NCBI GenBank assembly: GCA_018432935.1
Contig: JAHDSF010000021.1
Coordinates: 62,001-126,000 of the forward strand
Source: Rhodospirillales bacterium
GTDB lineage: Bacteria; Pseudomonadota; Alphaproteobacteria; Rhodospirillales; Shumkoniaceae
Direction: 5' to 3'
DNA: 64,000 bases
In this document: positions 28,077 to 37,250 of the stretch, piece by piece
Layout of the letters: the number at the start of each line of letters is the position of its first letter
Position numbering within the stretch: the stretch's first letter is position 1
Program-made: the position numbers and the translations under genes
Notes under the pieces: generated by a model
Told to the model about the DNA's origin: nothing
Databases searched by the model: none
The model's input: only the letters and a program-made list of their open reading frames with translations

Positions 28077-28094
28077 GTGACAGTTTCATGACAA
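28077..28094 (-). promoter_or_regulatory. PHO-box-like site between glcD and the afuA-type gene
   Basis: On the minus strand this reads TTGTCATGAAACTGTCAC. It matches the E. coli PHO-box consensus (two CTGTCAT-like repeats, 11-base period) at 16 of 18 positions by my count. It lies 54 bases before the afuA-type ATG but faces glcD. A TATAGT -10-like hexamer for the plus strand (28071-28076) overlaps its edge, so activation or repression cannot be told apart. An inverted repeat, CGGCAGT/ACTGCCG, follows at 28096-28117. Confidence 0.45.
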
Positions 28095-28147
28095 ACGGCA
28101 GTCATCCAGAACTGCCGGGCATCGAACGAAATGCGAGGAGATAGAGA

Positions 28148-29173
28148 ATGAAGCGCTTCCTGATTCCGCTCGCCGCCTCGGTGGCGGTGCTGGCGTCGGT
28201 TTCGTCGGCGTCGGCGGCCGGACGGCTCGTCGTCTACTGCAGCGCGTTGCCGGACTGGTGCGAGAAGGCGGTCGAGACTTTCGGCAAGGCACACGACGTC
28301 AAGGTTTCGATGACGCCGATCGGGTCGGGCAGCGGCTATGCGCGCATCCTGGCCGAGAAGGACAATCCGCAGGCGGACGTCTGGTATGGCGGCACCCTCG
28401 ATCCCCACAGCCAGGCCGGCGTCAACGGGCTGCTCGAGGCCTATCAGTCACCGATGCTGAAGGAGATCGCCGAACCGTACCGCAATCCGGCGACCAGCAA
28501 GGGCCACCATTCAGCCGGCATCTACGTCGGCATTCTCGGCTTCAGCTACAACACCGAGGTCTTGAAGCAGCAGAAGCTGACCGCGCCGGCGTGCTGGTCC
28601 GACCTTACCAAGCCCGAGTACAAGGGCCTGATCCAGATGGCCAATCCGGAAAGCTCGGGCACCGCCTACACGGCGCTTGCCACTTACGTCCAGCTGTGGG
28701 GCGAGGACAAGGCCTTCGACTATCTCAAGGCGCTGCACAAGAACATTGCCCAGTACACCAAATCGGGCTCCGCCCCGGGTACCGCGACCGCCCGCGGCGA
28801 GGCCCTGATCGGCTTCGGCTTCCTGCACGACCACGCCAAGGAGATCAAGGCCGGCTTCCCGATGAAGATGGTGGTTCCCTGCGAGGGTACCGGCTACGAG
28901 ATCGGCGGCCTCAGCATCATCAAGGGCGCCCGCAACATGGACAACGCCAAGAAGTTCTACGACTGGGCGCTGTCGAAGGAAGGCCAGGAAGTCGCCGCGA
29001 CCACGGGCTCGTTCCAGACCCCGACCAACGTCAATGCCAAGGTCCCGCCCGAGGCGATCAAGATGGACGGCGTCAAGCTCATCAACTACGACTTCGTGAA
29101 GTACGGCAGCGAAGCGACCCGCAACAAGCTGATCGACCGCTGGATCAAGGAAGTGAAGCCGATCGAGCGGTAA
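28148..29173 (+). CDS. afuA: Periplasmic substrate-binding protein, AfuA-type
   Basis: This is a 341-residue binding protein with signal peptide (cleavage after ASA near residue 23), of the group often annotated as iron(III)-binding. The paired tyrosines that hold iron in FbpA are not apparent. The equivalent region reads FGFLHDHAKEIK (His227-Asp228), with Glu251 in TGYEIGGL. The spacing equals that of the His-Asp...Glu set I recall for Actinobacillus AfuA, which binds hexose phosphates. With the fused permease and ATPase that follow, a sugar-phosphate importer is the better reading. This is inference, and iron or 2-aminoethylphosphonate remain alternatives. AGGAG precedes the ATG. Confidence 0.75.
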   Translation: MKRFLIPLAASVAVLASVSSASAAGRLVVYCSALPDWCEKAVETFGKAHDVKVSMTPIGSGSGYARILAEKDNPQADVWYGGTLDPHSQAGVNGLLEAYQSPMLKEIAEPYRNPATSKGHHSAGIYVGILGFSYNTEVLKQQKLTAPACWSDLTKPEYKGLIQMANPESSGTAYTALATYVQLWGEDKAFDYLKALHKNIAQYTKSGSAPGTATARGEALIGFGFLHDHAKEIKAGFPMKMVVPCEGTGYEIGGLSIIKGARNMDNAKKFYDWALSKEGQEVAATTGSFQTPTNVNAKVPPEAIKMDGVKLINYDFVKYGSEATRNKLIDRWIKEVKPIER

Positions 29174-29182
29174 GCTCGTCCC

Positions 29183-29267
29183 GCTTTCCCCCACGCAGGG
29201 GGACCAAGGGAGGGGGTGCATCGCACGGCGCCGGTGCACCCCGTCCGTCTCCTCCCTCCATGGGGGC
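29183..29267. repeat. Dispersed intergenic repeat, copy 1
   Basis: The unit has a C-run/CGCAGGGGGA start, a central GGTGCATCGC...GGCGC...GCACCCC inverted repeat and a CCGTCT...CCTCC tail. It closely resembles the copy at 53211-53290. It lies between the afuA- and afuB-type genes and may fold in the mRNA and separate expression of the binding protein from the permease. Confidence 0.6.
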
Positions 29268-29291
29268 CAACATCTCCGGAGCGGCTCGGCG

Positions 29292-31412
29292 ATGATCATC
29301 TCCACCTCCGATTCAGCCCGCACCGAGCGCGCGATCCTCGCATGGTCGCTGGCCGGTCTTGCCGCGTTCGCGGTTCTGCCGTGGCGCGCCCTTGACTACG
29401 GCCTGTTCGACGCCCTGCCGTCCGAACTGTGGGATGCGGTGGGCTGGCGGGTCGCGGACTGGCTGCCGTGGCTGCCGACCGTCGTGCTTGCGGTTCTCGC
29501 GGTGCGGCCGTGGCGGGCCGCCGCGCCGGCGCTGGCCTACCGTATCGATGCTGCGCTCGGCGGCGCGGCGATCCTCGCCCTGCTGGCGGGCGCCAAGATC
29601 TGGGGCGTGCCGCTGGGCTTGGCCGCCGCAATCCAGATCACGGCGCTGGGCGCCATCGCGGCACTGGCCGCCGCCCGTCTGGGCTACGTCCAGGGCGACG
29701 GCTTCATGACCGGCTCGATCCTGCTGATCGCGGGTCTGATCGCCGCCTTCATCCTGTTCCCGCTCTCGACCATCCTGATCCGGGTGGTCGTCGACTTTAA
29801 GACCGGCGAGTTCACGCCGTTCCGCTTCTTCGAGATCGTGATGTCGCCCGGCTTCGGCCGCGCCCTGTGGAACTCGCTGGTGCTGGCGATCGCGGTCGCC
29901 GTCTCGACAACGATCCTGGGCCTGGTGTTCGCACTCTACGCGACCCGGGCGACGGCGCGCTTCCGCGGCCTGATCCGGATCTTCTCGATCCTGCCCATCA
30001 TCACCCCGCCGTTCGTGGTCGGGCTCGCGCTGATCCTGATCTTCGGTCGCTCCGGCACCATCAACGACGGACTGCTGGCGCTGTTCGGCAGCGGCGGACT
30101 GCTGGTCCCCGAGGGCGGGTCGGGATGGTTCCAGCGGTCCGGCTACATCTACGGCTTCTGGGGCATCTTCCTGGCGCAGACCCTGGCCTTCACGCCGGTC
30201 AGCTACCTCGTCCTGCATGGCCTCTTCGGGACCATCAGCCCGTCGCTGGAGGAGGCCTCGCTGACGATGCGGGCCTCGGACTGGCAGACCCTGCGGCACG
30301 TCACGTTCCCGCTGCTCAGGCCCGGAATCGCCAACGCCTTCCTGCTCTCGGTCATCGAATCGCTGGCCGACTTCGGCAACCCGTTGATCCTGGGCGGCGA
30401 CTACGACGTGCTGTCGACCGAGATCTACTTCTCGATCGTCGGCGCCCGGCTCGACTATGCCAGGGCGGGCGCGCTCGGCCTCACCCTGCTGGCTGTCTCG
30501 CTCGCCATCTTCGTGATCCAGAACCGCTGGATCGGCCGCAAGTCCTACGTCACCGTGACCGGCAAGGGCGGCGGCGGGCACCTGATGCCGCTGCCGTCGT
30601 GGATGCAGAATTCGTGCGGCGTGGTGGTCTACGCCTGGATCGCCTTCACCGCAGTTCTCTACGGCAGCATCTTCATGGGGGGACTGGTGGCGAACTGGGG
30701 GGCCGACTATACGCCCACCTTCACCCACCATGCCGAGCTGTGGGCCGCCGGCCTCAACTACGGCGGCTGGCCATCCTATCTCAACACGCTCAAGCTGGCG
30801 CTGATCGCGGCGCCGCTGACCGCGGTGCTCGGCATCCTGATCGCCTACGTGACGACGCGGAAGCGCTTCGTCGGCCGCGGCCTGGTCGACTTCGGCGCCA
30901 TGCTGTCGTTCGCCATTCCGGGCACGGTGATGGGGGTCAGCTATATCCTCGCCTTCAACGTGCCGCCGATCCAGCTCACCGGCACCGCGCTGATCCTGGT
31001 GGTGTCCTTCATCTTCCGCAACATGCCGGTCGGCATCCGGACCGGCGTCTCGGCGCTGTCGCAGATCGACAAGTCGCTGGAGGAAGCGTCGCTGACGCAG
31101 CGGGCCGGATCCTTGCGCACCATCATCTCGGTGGTGCTGCCGCTGCTCCGGCCGGCCATCATCTCGGCCAGCGTCTACAGCTTCATCCGCGCCATGACGG
31201 CGTTCAGCGCGGTGATCTTCCTGGTCACCGCCCAGACCAACGTCGCCACCACCTACATCCTGGCCCGGGTCGAGCGCGGCAACTACGGCGTCGCCGTCGC
31301 CTACGGCTCGGTCCTCATCCTGACGATGCTGATCGTCTCGATGCTCATCGATCATTTCGTCGGCCGCTCGCGCGTGCAGCGGCGGGTTGCGCTGGCAGGG
31401 GGGAACGCATGA
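29292..31412 (+). CDS. afuB: Fused two-domain ABC permease, AfuB-type
   Basis: This 706-residue inner-membrane protein contains two binding-protein-dependent permease domains in one chain. Each has its ATPase-contact (EAA) loop: EEASLTMRASDWQTLRHVTF near residue 320 and EEASLTQRAGSLRTIISVVL near 597. Extra hydrophobic segments lie at the N-terminus. Fused permeases of this length are typical of AfuB and FbpB-like systems. The stop overlaps the next ATG by four bases (ATGA), so translation is coupled to the ATPase gene. The transported substrate follows from the binding protein, probably a sugar phosphate. Confidence 0.88.
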   Translation: MIISTSDSARTERAILAWSLAGLAAFAVLPWRALDYGLFDALPSELWDAVGWRVADWLPWLPTVVLAVLAVRPWRAAAPALAYRIDAALGGAAILALLAGAKIWGVPLGLAAAIQITALGAIAALAAARLGYVQGDGFMTGSILLIAGLIAAFILFPLSTILIRVVVDFKTGEFTPFRFFEIVMSPGFGRALWNSLVLAIAVAVSTTILGLVFALYATRATARFRGLIRIFSILPIITPPFVVGLALILIFGRSGTINDGLLALFGSGGLLVPEGGSGWFQRSGYIYGFWGIFLAQTLAFTPVSYLVLHGLFGTISPSLEEASLTMRASDWQTLRHVTFPLLRPGIANAFLLSVIESLADFGNPLILGGDYDVLSTEIYFSIVGARLDYARAGALGLTLLAVSLAIFVIQNRWIGRKSYVTVTGKGGGGHLMPLPSWMQNSCGVVVYAWIAFTAVLYGSIFMGGLVANWGADYTPTFTHHAELWAAGLNYGGWPSYLNTLKLALIAAPLTAVLGILIAYVTTRKRFVGRGLVDFGAMLSFAIPGTVMGVSYILAFNVPPIQLTGTALILVVSFIFRNMPVGIRTGVSALSQIDKSLEEASLTQRAGSLRTIISVVLPLLRPAIISASVYSFIRAMTAFSAVIFLVTAQTNVATTYILARVERGNYGVAVAYGSVLILTMLIVSMLIDHFVGRSRVQRRVALAGGNA

Positions 31413-32497
31413 TCGCCACCGCCGCCTCGGTCGGAATCCGACTTCAGGGCGTCACCAAGGTGTTCGACACCAACACCGTGATCGACAACATCGACCTGAC
31501 GATCCGATCCGGATCGCTGACCACCCTGCTCGGTCCCTCGGGCTGCGGCAAGACCACCATCCTGCGGCTGATCGCGGGGCTGGAGACGGCGACCTCGGGG
31601 CAGATCTGGATCGGCGACCAGGACGTCACCGCGCTTTCGGCCAGCCATCGTGACGTCGCCATGGTGTTCCAGTCCTACGCCCTGTTCCCGCACATGACGG
31701 TGGGCGAGAACGTCGGCTACGGGCTGAAGGTGCAGAACGTGCCCCGGGCCGAGCGCGACGAACGGGTCGCCAAGGCGCTGGCGGACGTCGGGCTGGCCGG
31801 CTTCGGCCCCCGCTACATCGACCAGATGTCCGGCGGCCAGCAGCAGCGGGTCGCGGTGGCCCGCGCCCTCATCCTGCAGCCCAAGGTGATGCTGTTCGAC
31901 GAGCCGCTCTCCAATCTCGACACCAAGCTCAGGCGCAGCATGCGCGAGGACATCCGCGAGCTGCAGCAGAAGACGGGAATCACTTCGGTCTACGTCACTC
32001 ACGACCAGTCGGAGGCGCTGGCGGTCTCCGACGAGGTGGTGGTGATGGACGCCGGCCGCATCGCTCAGATCGGCACCCCCGAGGACCTCTACCGGCGGCC
32101 CGGCTCGGCCTTCGTCGCCACCTTCATGGGCGAAGCGAACATCCTGGACGCCACCGTGGAACGCCAGGGCGCAACCCTGGTCGTCGGCATCGGCGGGGCG
32201 CGGCTGGAGCTAGCGGATGCGCGCCCCGGGCTGCCCGAGGGGGAGGCCCAGGTGGCGGTGCGTCCCGAGTCGATTCGTCTTGTGGCTGAAGGGCGGGTGC
32301 AAGGGCCGGCGGGCACCGTCAAGGCGTGCGCCTACGTCGGCGCCGCCACCGAGTACGAGATCGAGTGCGCCGGCGCCGGCGTGTTCGCGATCGTGCCGGC
32401 GGGCCAGCCGGTGTTCGGGCCCGGCTCGCGCGTGACCCTGGCGATCGATCCCGTCGGGGTGGCGGTGTTCGCCGAGACCGGTCGGCCGGCCGCCTGA
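31409..32497 (+). CDS. afuC: ABC transporter ATPase, AfuC-type
   Basis: This is a 362-residue ATPase: Walker A GPSGCGKTT near residue 43, signature MSGGQQQRVAVARAL near 140, Walker B VMLFDEP near 160 and switch histidine in YVTHDQSEAL. A C-terminal TOBE region (AQVAVRPESIRLV) follows. The start ATG overlaps the permease stop. The longer frame that opens at 29867 is an artefact of reading across the permease gene. It completes a three-gene importer with the preceding binding protein and fused permease. Confidence 0.9.
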   Translation: MIATAASVGIRLQGVTKVFDTNTVIDNIDLTIRSGSLTTLLGPSGCGKTTILRLIAGLETATSGQIWIGDQDVTALSASHRDVAMVFQSYALFPHMTVGENVGYGLKVQNVPRAERDERVAKALADVGLAGFGPRYIDQMSGGQQQRVAVARALILQPKVMLFDEPLSNLDTKLRRSMREDIRELQQKTGITSVYVTHDQSEALAVSDEVVVMDAGRIAQIGTPEDLYRRPGSAFVATFMGEANILDATVERQGATLVVGIGGARLELADARPGLPEGEAQVAVRPESIRLVAEGRVQGPAGTVKACAYVGAATEYEIECAGAGVFAIVPAGQPVFGPGSRVTLAIDPVGVAVFAETGRPAA

Positions 32498-32501
32498 GGC
32501 T

Positions 32502-32519
32502 TTCGTTTTCGCAAACGAA
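32502..32519. promoter_or_regulatory. Inverted repeat between the Afu and Phn transporter genes
   Basis: TTCGTTT-TCGC-AAACGAA is a perfect 7-base inverted repeat five bases after the afuC stop and about 150 bases before the phnD-type gene. Its left half resembles the TTCGTTTT of the GlpR-type sites elsewhere, but the symmetry differs. It may be an operator for the Phn operon or an mRNA hairpin. Confidence 0.4.
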
Positions 32520-32666
32520 GCGCCGATTCCGTGGAGCGCAGAGCTTTCGGCGTTCGCAAGAAAAAGGTTTTCATTTGCGCAAAACCACCTCAAGATGATC
32601 TGAACCAGCAATCCAGCACGGCCACCGTTGCCGCTGCGGAAAATCAAAACGGAGAAGAGGTCCAAG

Positions 32667-33692
32667 ATGTCGTCCCGTCTCAACCCATCCCGGATTCTGT
32701 TCAGCGCCCTGCTCGTCGCCGGCTTCGCTGCCGGCTCGGCGTTCGCCGCCGAGACCTGCAGCCATCGCGGCCAGCTCGACGAGATGTATTGCGATGAAGA
32801 CAAGGACTTGGTCGCCGATCCGCCCAAGGACGCCTCGAAGTTCAAAGACCCGAGCACCCTGGTGTTCACCTACACGCCGGTCGAGGACCCTGCCGTTTAC
32901 AAGGATGCCTTCAACGATTTCCAGAAGTACCTGGAGAAGGCGACCGGCAAGAAGGTCATCTACTATTCGGTCCAGTCGAACTCGGCCGAGGTCGAGGCGA
33001 TGCGTTCGGGCCGGCTGCACATCGCCGGCTTCTCCACCGGTCCCACCGGTTTCGCGGTCAATCTGGCGGGCTACGTGCCGTTGGCCGTCAAAGGTCACCC
33101 CGACGGCTTCCAGGGCTACAACCTGATCGTCATCGTCAAGAAGGACAGCCCGTTCCAGTCGCTCACCGACCTCAAGGGCAAGAAGGTCGCCCACACCTCG
33201 CCGTCTTCCAACTCGGGCAACCTGGCGCCGCGGGCGCTGTTCCCCAAGCTGGGTCTGGTTCCCGACCAGGACTACAAGGTGCTCTATTCCGGCAAGCACG
33301 ACCAGTCGGTGCTGGGCGTCTCCACGGGCGACTATGACGCCGCTCCGGTCGCCTCCGACGTCTACACCCGGATGGTCGAGCGCGGCCAGGTCAAGGGCGA
33401 CGACTTCCGCATCATCCATCGCAGCGCCAAGTTCCCGACCTCGTCGTTCGGCTACGCGCACGACCTCAAGCCCGAGCTGGTGCAGAAGATCGTCGGCGCC
33501 TTCCACACCTACCGGTTCCCGCCGGAAATGCAGAAGACCTTCGGCGGCGCCGACCGCTTCTACCCGGTCACCTACATGGCCGACTGGGAGATCATCCGCA
33601 CCATCGCCGATGCCGCGGGCGAGCCGTTCAACCGCTCTGGCCTCGATGAGATGGCCAAGAAGGAAGCCGCCGACGCCGCCAAGAAGAAGTGA
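32667..33692 (+). CDS. phnD: Phosphonate/phosphite-type ABC binding protein
   Basis: This is a 341-residue periplasmic binding protein with a clear signal peptide (ALLVAGFAAGSAFAAE). The family signature SPSSNSGNLAPRALFP lies near residues 190-205, and TPVEDPAVYKDAF opens the first lobe. Phosphonates, phosphite or phosphate esters are the known ligands of the family. I see no C-P lyase or phosphite dehydrogenase gene in the window, so the ligand is open. The start is ATG 32667 with GGAGAAGAGG upstream, and the remaining genes of the transporter follow directly. Confidence 0.85.
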   Translation: MSSRLNPSRILFSALLVAGFAAGSAFAAETCSHRGQLDEMYCDEDKDLVADPPKDASKFKDPSTLVFTYTPVEDPAVYKDAFNDFQKYLEKATGKKVIYYSVQSNSAEVEAMRSGRLHIAGFSTGPTGFAVNLAGYVPLAVKGHPDGFQGYNLIVIVKKDSPFQSLTDLKGKKVAHTSPSSNSGNLAPRALFPKLGLVPDQDYKVLYSGKHDQSVLGVSTGDYDAAPVASDVYTRMVERGQVKGDDFRIIHRSAKFPTSSFGYAHDLKPELVQKIVGAFHTYRFPPEMQKTFGGADRFYPVTYMADWEIIRTIADAAGEPFNRSGLDEMAKKEAADAAKKK

Positions 33693-33704
33693 GGAGGGCG
33701 AGCG

Positions 33705-34505
33705 TTGCACGGCCTGCGAACTGACACAAAAGTGGAGAGCGGGCAGAACGCCCGCTCCCTCGTAATCCGGCACCTCGACAAGGAGTACGTTCGAGGGGTG
33801 CCGGTCCTGCGCGACATCAACCTGGAGATCGCCGGCCAGGGCATGACGGCGATCATCGGGCCGTCGGGCACCGGCAAGAGCACCCTGATCCGGTGCATCA
33901 ACCGGCTGGTCGAGCCGACCCGGGGCGAGATCCTGCTCGATGGCCAGGACCTGGTGAAGCTCCACGGCAAGGCGTTGCGCGAGGCGCGACGGCGGGTCGG
34001 CATGGTGTTCCAGGAGTTCAACCTGGTCGAGCGCCTGACGGTGATCGAGAACCTTCTGTGCGGTCGCCTCGGCTACGTCCACCCGTTCCCGGCGTGGCTG
34101 CGGCGGTTTCCCGAACAGGACGTGGCGCGGGCGTTCGAATTGCTCGAGGTGGTCGGGCTCAAGGAGTTCGCGATCCAGCGCGCGGACGCCCTCTCCGGCG
34201 GTCAGCGTCAGCGCGTCGGCATCGCCCGCGCGGTGATGCAGGAACCCCGGATCCTGCTTGCCGACGAGCCGACTTCGTCGCTCGATCCCAAGACCTCGGT
34301 CGAGATCATGGAGCTGATGACCCAGCTTGCCGGCGAACGCGGCATCCCGGTCGTCGTCAACATCCACGACGTCCACCTGGGACGGCGCTTCGCGCAACGG
34401 ATCATCGGCATGTCGGGCGGCGGGATCGTCTTCGACGGTCCGCCGGACGAGCTGCGGGACGAGCATCTCAAGCTCATCTACGGGGGCGAGAATTGGCTGC
34501 AATGA
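33705..34505 (+). CDS. phnC: Phosphonate-type ABC transporter ATPase
   Basis: This is a 266-residue ATPase. Walker [10 protein letters not shown] lies near residue 54, Q-loop [14 protein letters not shown] near 104, signature [16 protein letters not shown] near 163, and Walker [13 protein letters not shown] near 182, which is the PhnC form. It starts at TTG 33705 with GAGGAGGG upstream. The stop overlaps the ATG of the first permease gene (ATGA), so the operon phnD-C-E-E is tightly coupled. Confidence 0.9.
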   Translation: MHGLRTDTKVESGQNARSLVIRHLDKEYVRGVPVLRDINLEIAGQGMTAIIGPSGTGKSTLIRCINRLVEPTRGEILLDGQDLVKLHGKALREARRRVGMVFQEFNLVERLTVIENLLCGRLGYVHPFPAWLRRFPEQDVARAFELLEVVGLKEFAIQRADALSGGQRQRVGIARAVMQEPRILLADEPTSSLDPKTSVEIMELMTQLAGERGIPVVVNIHDVHLGRRFAQRIIGMSGGGIVFDGPPDELRDEHLKLIYGGENWLQ

Positions 34506-35293
34506 GCGAGGCCCGAAGCGGCCGCATGGTCGCCCTGGGCCGCCCCAACTGGCTGGTCCGGGCCGGCTGGGTGGCCCTCGGCGTGTATGTCGTCTATGCC
34601 GGATCGCTGCTCAACGTGACGTGGGACAGGTTCGTGATCGGGCTCGCCCACGGGGCGGAGTTCATCGGCCGCATGTTTCCGCCGAACGTCTCGAGGCTCG
34701 AGCTGCTGTTCTCCGACATGACGGAAAGCCTGGAGATCGCGATCATCGCGACCTTCTTCGGCGTCATCCTGTCGCTGCCCGTCGGCCTGCTGGCAGCGCG
34801 CAACCTGATGCCCGTCTGGGTGACGTGGCCGGCCCGGCTGTTCATTGCGGTCTGCCGGTCCTTCCATCCGGTGATCGTCGCGATCCTGTTCGTCAAGGCG
34901 GTGGGCTTTGGCGCCCTGGCGGGCATCCTCGCCCTGATCGTCGCCTCGATCGGGTTCATCGGCAAGCTGTTCGCGGAAGCGATCGAGGAGATCTCGCTCA
35001 AGCAGGTCGAGGCGGTGCGGGCGAGCGGCGCTCCGTTCATGAACGTCATCACGTTCGGCGTCCTGCCGCAGGTGCTGGCGCGCTTCATCGGCTTCTGCAC
35101 CTATCAGCTCGATTCGAACCTGCGCAACTCCACCATGGTCGGCATCGTCGGGGCCGGCGGCATCGGCGGCACCCTGTTCGCTGCCTTCCAGCGTTTCGAC
35201 TACGATTTCGTTTGCACCATCCTGATCGCCATCATCGCCGTCATCATGGTCGCCGAGGTCGGCACGCAACGCCTTCGCCAGGTCTTCCAGTAG
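34502..35293 (+). CDS. phnE: Phosphonate-type ABC permease, first copy
   Basis: This is a 263-residue inner-membrane permease with about six hydrophobic segments. A PhnE-type ATPase-contact loop ([19 protein letters not shown]) lies in its middle, followed by [14 protein letters not shown]. Its ATG overlaps the phnC stop by four bases, and a second permease gene follows nine bases later. The two PhnE chains probably form a heterodimer in the transporter. Confidence 0.9.
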   Translation: MSEARSGRMVALGRPNWLVRAGWVALGVYVVYAGSLLNVTWDRFVIGLAHGAEFIGRMFPPNVSRLELLFSDMTESLEIAIIATFFGVILSLPVGLLAARNLMPVWVTWPARLFIAVCRSFHPVIVAILFVKAVGFGALAGILALIVASIGFIGKLFAEAIEEISLKQVEAVRASGAPFMNVITFGVLPQVLARFIGFCTYQLDSNLRNSTMVGIVGAGGIGGTLFAAFQRFDYDFVCTILIAIIAVIMVAEVGTQRLRQVFQ

Positions 35294-35302
35294 GAGGCGC
35301 CG

Positions 35303-36100
35303 ATGATCGCATCGCAGGAACAATGGGTGCGCTTCACGCCGCGGCAGCGGCTGGTGCGCTTCAGCTGGTATTTCGGGATCGTGGCGGCCCTCGTCTTCTC
35401 GGCCCGCAACGTCGAGATCATTCCCGAGTTCCTTTATGACGCGCCGGAGCAGGTCGCCGACCTGGTCTCGCGCATGTGGCCGGTCGCCTGGGACTACTAT
35501 CCGACCAGCGTCCATGCGGTGATGATAGAGACCCTGCATATCGCGACGCTGGGCACCATCATCACCATCCTGCTGGCGGTGCCGGTAGGCTTCCTGGCGG
35601 CCCGCAACATCACCCGCAGCACGACCCTCAACTACCTCGCCAAGCTGATCCTGGTGTCGTCGCGCTCGGTCAACTCGATGGTCTGGGCGCTGCTGTTCGT
35701 TGCCGTATTCGGACCCGGCGCCATGGCCGGCACGATGGCGATCGCATTCCGCTCGATCGGCTTCGTCGGCAAGCTGCTGGCCGAGGCCCTCGAGGAAGCC
35801 CATCCCGGGCCGATCGAGGCGCTGCAGGCGGCGGGTGCGCCCTGGATCAGCACCGTCACCAAAGGCTACTGGCCGCAGATCCAGCCTGCCTTCTGGTCGA
35901 TCGCGCTGTTCCGGTGGGACATCAACGTCCGCGAGTCCGCCGTGCTCGGCCTGGTCGGTGCGGGCGGCATCGGCACCGCGTTGGATGCGTCGATGAGCCT
36001 GTTCGACTGGGACCGTGTGGCGGTGATCCTGATTTCGATCTTCACCGTCGTCATGCTGGCCGAGGTCGTGGTGACCCAGCTGCGCAAGCGGATCATCTGA
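35303..36100 (+). CDS. phnE: Phosphonate-type ABC permease, second copy
   Basis: This is a 265-residue permease of the same family as the preceding gene: VGFLAARNITRS near residue 90, contact loop EALEEAHPGPIEALQAAGA, and LGLVGAGGIGTALD. Its N-terminus (SARNVEIIPEFLYDAPEQ) is longer before the first loop. It is the last gene of the phnD-C-E-E operon and converges on the pit gene, with hairpin-forming sequence directly after its stop. Confidence 0.9.
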   Translation: MIASQEQWVRFTPRQRLVRFSWYFGIVAALVFSARNVEIIPEFLYDAPEQVADLVSRMWPVAWDYYPTSVHAVMIETLHIATLGTIITILLAVPVGFLAARNITRSTTLNYLAKLILVSSRSVNSMVWALLFVAVFGPGAMAGTMAIAFRSIGFVGKLLAEALEEAHPGPIEALQAAGAPWISTVTKGYWPQIQPAFWSIALFRWDINVRESAVLGLVGAGGIGTALDASMSLFDWDRVAVILISIFTVVMLAEVVVTQLRKRII

Positions 36101-36119
36101 CCCGCGGGCTTTCCGCGGG
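36101..36119. terminator. Hairpin between phnE and the convergent pit gene
   Basis: CCCGCGG-GCTTT-CCGCGGG starts directly after the phnE stop. The 7-base GC stem could stop transcription from either side, but there is no uridine run, so an intrinsic terminator is not proven. Confidence 0.35.
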
Positions 36120-36178
36120 CTCGGTGCCGCCTTCACGGCGAGAGTCCGCGGGAACGCCGGGGCCGCGACCGACCGCTG

Positions 36179-37237
36179 TCAGACCAGACCGGCGGCCGAG
36201 GCGACTGCCAGAGAGACGAAGGCGAGCGTGGCGCCGATGGCGCCCGCGCCGGGAATCGTCACGATCCAGGTCTTGACGATCTGCTGGCCGCGCGTCCAGC
36301 GGATCGACTTCGGCCGCTCCGAGGCACCGACGCCGATGATGCTCGAGGTGGTGACGTGGGCGGTCGAGACCGGACCTCCCAGCAGCGCCGCGCCGAGGAT
36401 CACCGTGCCTGCCGCCAGCTGGGTGTCGACCGCGTGCAAATGGCGGATGCGGTAGATCTGGAAGCCGACCGTGCGGATGATCCGCCAGCCGCCGAGCATG
36501 GCGCCGATCGCGATCGTGCCGCCGCAGGCCACTACGACCCACAGGGGCGGATCGAACACCGGAATGAAGCCGCCCAGCACCAGGACGGCGGTGATCACGC
36601 CCATGCTCTTCTGCGCGTCGTTGGCGCCGTGGGCGAAGGCCATCACCGAGGTGGTGAAATACTGCAGGACCTTGAGATGGCGGTTGAGCGCCACCGTGGC
36701 GCCGCTGGTGGCCCGCCGCATGAGGCCGTGGATCGCGAAACCGACCAGCCCCGAAAGGACCGGCGCGGCGATCAGCGCCAGCAGGACCTTGGCCACGCCA
36801 TCCGGCACCCCGGTTTCGGCGAAGGTGTCGAAGCCCCAGCGCACGTGCTCCCAGCCGACGCCGACGCCGATCGCCCCCACCAGGCCGCCGATCAGGGCGT
36901 GGGACGAGCTGGACGGGATGCCGTACTTCCAGGCCAGCAGGTTCCACGAGATCGCGGCAGCGATCGCACACAAGAGCACGATCAGCGACAACGCTTCCGG
37001 CAGGCCATCCATGTGCCCGATCTTGCCGATCGTGCTGGCCACGGCCGTGCCGCCCAGCAGCGGCCCCAGGAACTCGAAGAAGCCGACCAGCATCGCGGCG
37101 CGGAACGGCGAGATCGCGCGCGAGGCGATCGGCATCGCCATGATGTTGGCGGCATCGTTGAAGCCGTTGGTGAAGTCGAAGGCGAGCGTCAACGCGACCG
37201 CCGCCACGGCGAGCACGAGCACGATATCGGCAGCCAC
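36179..37237 (-). CDS. pit: Low-affinity inorganic phosphate transporter (Pit family)
   Basis: This is a 352-residue membrane protein of the PiT family with the duplicated signature: FDFTNGFNDAANIMAM in the first half and MAFAHGANDAQKSMGV in the second. About ten transmembrane segments are expected. It imports inorganic phosphate (as metal phosphate) with protons. It follows the DUF47 gene by 13 bases on the same strand, the usual Pit-regulator pairing. Confidence 0.93.
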   Translation of the reverse strand: MAADIVLVLAVAAVALTLAFDFTNGFNDAANIMAMPIASRAISPFRAAMLVGFFEFLGPLLGGTAVASTIGKIGHMDGLPEALSLIVLLCAIAAAISWNLLAWKYGIPSSSSHALIGGLVGAIGVGVGWEHVRWGFDTFAETGVPDGVAKVLLALIAAPVLSGLVGFAIHGLMRRATSGATVALNRHLKVLQYFTTSVMAFAHGANDAQKSMGVITAVLVLGGFIPVFDPPLWVVVACGGTIAIGAMLGGWRIIRTVGFQIYRIRHLHAVDTQLAAGTVILGAALLGGPVSTAHVTTSSIIGVGASERPKSIRWTRGQQIVKTWIVTIPGAGAIGATLAFVSLAVASAAGLV

Positions 37238-37250
37238 TTCGGGATTTCCT

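Noticed and set aside
29313-31355. A minus-strand open frame of about 680 codons
   Set aside because: It is the antisense shadow of the AfuB-type permease, rich in Asp, Arg, Gln and His, with no domain.
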